DNA of 64,000 nucleotides from Mycobacterium hubeiense (GTDB lineage: Bacteria > Actinomycetota > Actinomycetes > Mycobacteriales > Mycobacteriaceae). The notes under the pieces were generated by a model that was not told the DNA's origin, ran no database searches, and saw nothing but the letters and a program-made list of their open reading frames with translations. Below are positions 61,244 through 64,000 of this stretch, one piece after another. The stretch's first letter is position 1, and each line of letters begins with the position of its first letter. Where the stretch lies: NCBI RefSeq assembly GCF_002838065.1, contig NZ_PIZU01000007.1, positions 83,045-147,044 on the forward strand, given 5' to 3'. Both the position numbers and the translations under genes were made by a program.

Positions 61244-62494
61244 ATGACGCAGCGTGAGTTCGACATCGTCCTGTATGGAGCGACCGGGTTCGTCGGGAAA
61301 CTGACCGCGCACTACCTCGCCACGGCCGGCGGCGACGCGCGCATCGCACTTGCCGGCCGATCCCAGGAGAAACTGCTCGCCGTTCGAGAGCAATTGGGGG
61401 ACAACGCAGCCTCGTGGCAGTTGATCACTGCCGATGCGTCGGACCCGTCGTCGTTGAACGCGATGGCGGCCCGCACCCAGGTGGTGGTGACCACCGTGGG
61501 CCCCTACACCAAATACGGCCTGCCGCTGGTGGCCGCGTGCGCGGCGGCCGGCACCGACTACGCCGATCTGACCGGCGAGGTCAATTTCATCCGCGACAGC
61601 ATCGACGAGTACCACAAGCAAGCCATCGACACCGGCGCGCGGATCGTGCACTCCTGTGGATTCGACTCCGTCCCTTCGGATCTCACTGTCTTCGCGTTGT
61701 ATCGGCGCGCTGAGCAGGATGGGGAAGGCCAGCTCGGCGACACCAACCTTGTGGTGCGCTCGTTCGCCGGCGGGGTCTCCGGCGGCACCGTCGCTTCGAT
61801 GATGGAGGTGCTGAATGCCGCCTCCTCCGACCCCGAGGCGCGGCGGGTGATGACCGACCCGTACACCTTGAGCCCGGATCGGGCCGCGGAGCCTGAGCTT
61901 GGCGCGCAACGCGACATCCGCTGGCGTCGGGGCCGTGAAATCGCGCCCGAGCTGGATGGCTACTGGACAGGCGCGTTTGTGATGGCCGCGGCAAACACCC
62001 GGATTGTGCGACGCAGCAACGCATTACTGGATTACGCCTATGGCCGCCGGTTCGAGTACGCCGAGCAGATGAGCGTGGGCAAGTCGATCGCGGCGCCGGT
62101 CGCGGCGGCGATGATGACGGGCGGCAACGCCGCCGTCATGGCCGTGGGTAGCCGGTTGTTCAACCGGCTCCCGCGCAAAGTCCTCGAACGCATCGCCCCG
62201 AAGCCGGGGACGGGACCCAGCGAACGCACGCAGGAGAAGGGGCATTACACCGTCGAGACGTACACCACCACGACGACCGGGGCGCGATATCGGGCCGTCA
62301 TGTCGCAGCAGGGCGACCCCGGGTACAAGGCGACGTCGGTGTTGCTGGGTGAATGTGGTCTCGCGCTCGCGCTGGACCGCGACAAGTTGTCGGACCTGCA
62401 CGGTGTGCTGACCCCCGCGGCCGCGATGGGCGATGCGCTGATGGCCCGATTCCCCGGCGCGGGCGTGAAGTTGGAGACGACCCGGTTGAACTGA
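61244..62494 (+). CDS. Trans-acting enoyl reductase/saccharopine dehydrogenase-family protein (Rv2449c-type)
   Basis: A 416-aa NAD(P)-binding protein. The N-terminal Rossmann fold starts with YGATGFVGKLTAHYLA. The family includes Rv2953, the trans-acting enoyl reductase for phthiocerol lipid synthesis, and several mycobacterial paralogues including Rv2449c. A hydrophobic patch (APVAAAMMTGGNAAVMAVGS, near 280-300) suggests lipid or membrane contact. The start is ATG 61244, ten bases after the S9 stop. The substrate is not known; with no polyketide synthase nearby, a role in phthiocerol chemistry is unlikely here. Confidence 0.87.
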   Translation: MTQREFDIVLYGATGFVGKLTAHYLATAGGDARIALAGRSQEKLLAVREQLGDNAASWQLITADASDPSSLNAMAARTQVVVTTVGPYTKYGLPLVAACAAAGTDYADLTGEVNFIRDSIDEYHKQAIDTGARIVHSCGFDSVPSDLTVFALYRRAEQDGEGQLGDTNLVVRSFAGGVSGGTVASMMEVLNAASSDPEARRVMTDPYTLSPDRAAEPELGAQRDIRWRRGREIAPELDGYWTGAFVMAAANTRIVRRSNALLDYAYGRRFEYAEQMSVGKSIAAPVAAAMMTGGNAAVMAVGSRLFNRLPRKVLERIAPKPGTGPSERTQEKGHYTVETYTTTTTGARYRAVMSQQGDPGYKATSVLLGECGLALALDRDKLSDLHGVLTPAAAMGDALMARFPGAGVKLETTRLN

Positions 62495-62583
62495 TCTGCG
62501 CGCGCGGAACCCGTGTGCACCAAGATCAGTTCGACTAATGTCGTTCGCGAGCTACCAACAACCAGCAACGAAGGTGGAATGAC

Positions 62584-63207
62584 ATGGCCGCGCTCGACGA
62601 CCTCTTCGCACAGATCCCCGTACAGGACATCGCAAACAAACTCGGCGCGGATGAAGGCGAGGTGAACAACGCCGTCCGCACACTGGTGCCCGCCTTGGTC
62701 GGCGGCCTTGCGCAAAACGTGCAGTCGGAAGACATCGACTCCAGCGACCTCGAGCAGACGGTCGCCCAGCAAGGCACCAGCGGCCTGCTCGACGGCGGCG
62801 TGAGCGTCGACCAGGTCGATCCGAACCAGGGCAACGAGCTCGTCGCCAAGATCTTCGGCGGCAACGACAGCAATCAGGTCGCCTCGGCGCTGGCCGGCAC
62901 CGGCGCGGGCTCCGGCGGCCTGATCCAGAAGCTGCTGCCGATCCTGGCGCCGATCGTGTTGGCCTACATCGGCAAGCAGTTCGCCCAGCGCCAGTCCGCA
63001 CCGGCCGGTGGTGAGGCGCAGGCGCAGGCCGCGCCGTCGGGTGGCGGCCTCGGCGATGTGCTGGGCAGCATCCTCGGCGGCGCAGCCGGTGGCGGTGGTG
63101 GCGGCAACAACCCGCTCGGCAGCATCCTGGGCAGTGTGCTCGGCGGCGGCGGGCAGAGCAACGCCATCGGAGAGATCTTGGGCGGGCTGCTCGGCGGGAA
63201 GAAGTAA
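62584..63207 (+). CDS. DUF937 family protein
   Basis: A 207-aa protein. Residues 1-145 show the DUF937 pattern: short helical repeats with VPALVGGLAQN, then Gly/Asn/Gln-rich linkers and LIQKLLPILAPIVLAYIGKQ, a hydrophobic helix near 120-137. The tail is made of DVLGSILGG-like repeats with a Gly run. Homologues (YidB type) form oligomers and some affect morphology or toxin-like processes, but function in mycobacteria is unknown. ATG 62584 follows GAAGGTGGAA. A terminator lies 20 bases past the stop. Confidence 0.85.
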   Translation: MAALDDLFAQIPVQDIANKLGADEGEVNNAVRTLVPALVGGLAQNVQSEDIDSSDLEQTVAQQGTSGLLDGGVSVDQVDPNQGNELVAKIFGGNDSNQVASALAGTGAGSGGLIQKLLPILAPIVLAYIGKQFAQRQSAPAGGEAQAQAAPSGGGLGDVLGSILGGAAGGGGGGNNPLGSILGSVLGGGGQSNAIGEILGGLLGGKK

Positions 63208-63227
63208 CGGGCAAGCCCACAGCGACG

Positions 63228-63257
63228 GCCCCCATACGCCTGGCGTGTGGGGGCTTT
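63228..63257 (+). terminator. Hairpin terminator between the DUF937 gene and valS
   Basis: GCCCCCATACGC (63228-63239) pairs with GCGTGTGGGGGC (63243-63254) with one wobble and a three-base loop, followed by a short T run. It is a moderate intrinsic terminator for the DUF937 transcript. Confidence 0.65.
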
Positions 63258-63293
63258 CGCTGCCACGTGGCCTGTTCTTCCTAGAATGGCCCG

Positions 63294-64000
63294 GTGACCG
63301 CCAGTTCTCAGCCTGCCGCCAGCCCACGGGCCGAGGCCCTGCCCAAATCGTGGGAGCCAGGGGCGGTGGAGTCCGACATCTACGAGGGCTGGGTCAAGGC
63401 CGGCTACTTCACCGCCGACGCATCGAGCAGCAAGCCGGCGTATTCGATCGTGCTGCCGCCGCCGAATGTGACCGGCAGCCTGCACATGGGTCATGCGCTC
63501 GACCACACGCTGATGGATGCGCTGACCCGGCGCAAGCGGATGCAGGGCTACGAGGTGTTGTGGCTACCCGGCATGGATCACGCGGGCATCTCCACCCAGA
63601 CGGTCGTGGAGAAGCAGCTCGCCGTCGACGGCAAAACCAAGGAAGACTTCGGCCGGGAACTGTTCATCGACAAGGTGTGGGACTGGAAGCGCGAGTCCGG
63701 CGGCACGATCGCCGCACAGATGCGCCGGCTCGGCGACGGCGTGGACTGGAGCCGTGACCGGTTCACCCTGGACGAGGGCCTGTCCCGCGCTGTGCGCACG
63801 ATCTTCAAGCGGCTCTACGACGCGGGGCTGATCTACCAAGCCGAGCGCCTGGTGAACTGGTCGCCGGTGTTGGAGACCGCGATCTCCGACCTCGAGGTCA
63901 AATACGAAGACGTCGAGGGCGAACTGGTGTCGTTCCGGTACGGCTCGATGCGCGACGACGAACCCCACATCGTGGTGGCGACGACGCGGGTGGAGACGAT
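63294..64000 (+). CDS. valS: Valyl-tRNA synthetase (3' end beyond window)
   Basis: The first 235 codons of the class I enzyme that charges tRNA-Val; the frame is open to the window edge. The HIGH motif reads HMGH (His64-His67) in [41 protein letters not shown] and [22 protein letters not shown] are typical ValRS, and the start of the editing domain (VATTRVET) is just reached. The start is GTG 63294, 36 bases past the terminator hairpin. Rv2448c is the counterpart. Confidence 0.96.
   Translation, partial: MTASSQPAASPRAEALPKSWEPGAVESDIYEGWVKAGYFTADASSSKPAYSIVLPPPNVTGSLHMGHALDHTLMDALTRRKRMQGYEVLWLPGMDHAGISTQTVVEKQLAVDGKTKEDFGRELFIDKVWDWKRESGGTIAAQMRRLGDGVDWSRDRFTLDEGLSRAVRTIFKRLYDAGLIYQAERLVNWSPVLETAISDLEVKYEDVEGELVSFRYGSMRDDEPHIVVATTRVET

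Overview
The window is high-GC actinobacterial chromosome and almost certainly a rapidly growing Mycobacterium (Mycolicibacterium) species. The evidence is the gene order. ettA, gdh, a thioesterase, aglA, glbO, an HNH gene, pepN, an Rv2466c-type CPWC protein, rpiB, nei, a lipP-like esterase, two tRNAs, tig, clpP1, clpP2, mmuM, clpX, korA, korB, mobA, rpf genes, an Rv2449c-type reductase and valS follow, in inverted orientation, the order I know for M. tuberculosis Rv2477c to Rv2448c. Individual proteins (trHbO, ClpP1/ClpP2, RpiB with Glu75) also look closely mycobacterial. GTG and TTG starts and 1-8 base ATGA/TGATG overlaps are common.

Layout. 1-7660: translation factor EttA (5' truncated), the giant NAD-glutamate dehydrogenase, and a coupled thioesterase/unknown pair. 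7675-11435: alpha-glucosidase and globin, an HNH protein, two overlapping genes tied to the respiratory supercomplex (CtaJ-like and DUF5130), and a second HNH protein. 11508-18624: PepN, a secreted DUF732 protein, the CPWC thiol oxidoreductase, RpiB and Nei, a Gly/Asp-rich membrane protein and a beta-lactamase-fold esterase. 18797-25008: tRNA-Gly, tRNA-Pro and the proteostasis block tig-clpP1-clpP2 ... clpX. 25005-32398: accessory genes (DUF5994, a desaturase with divergent TetR, a GT1 glycosyltransferase, fdhD-fdhF).

32442-52036 is a roughly 20-kb carbohydrate (inositol) island lying between clpX and korA, where M. tuberculosis has no such genes. A minus-strand operon iolC-aldolase-iolB-iolD-iolE-iolG-TIM barrel encodes inositol breakdown, and a divergent GntR gene looks like iolR. 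Next come a dehydrogenase/TIM-barrel pair divergent from a LacI regulator, then a CUT2 sugar ABC importer. An exact 22-bp element containing TGTCCTGACA lies upstream of both the iolC operon/GntR and the importer, in opposite orientation, and it ties import to catabolism. A second, unassigned operon (PhyH dioxygenase, Gfo/Idh, TIM barrel, Gfo/Idh) runs divergently from a second LacI-type regulator; it is the best candidate here for an undescribed pathway.

52328-64000 returns to the conserved backbone: korAB (2-oxoglutarate:ferredoxin oxidoreductase), mobA, a 1-kb non-coding stretch, two tandem resuscitation-promoting-factor genes, a flavoprotein monooxygenase, an S9 peptidase, a trans-acting enoyl reductase homologue, a DUF937 protein and the start of valS. 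Both rpf genes have CRP-like boxes upstream. The second has its ribosome binding site and start codon buried in a perfect 21-bp-arm inverted repeat, the most striking non-coding feature in the window.
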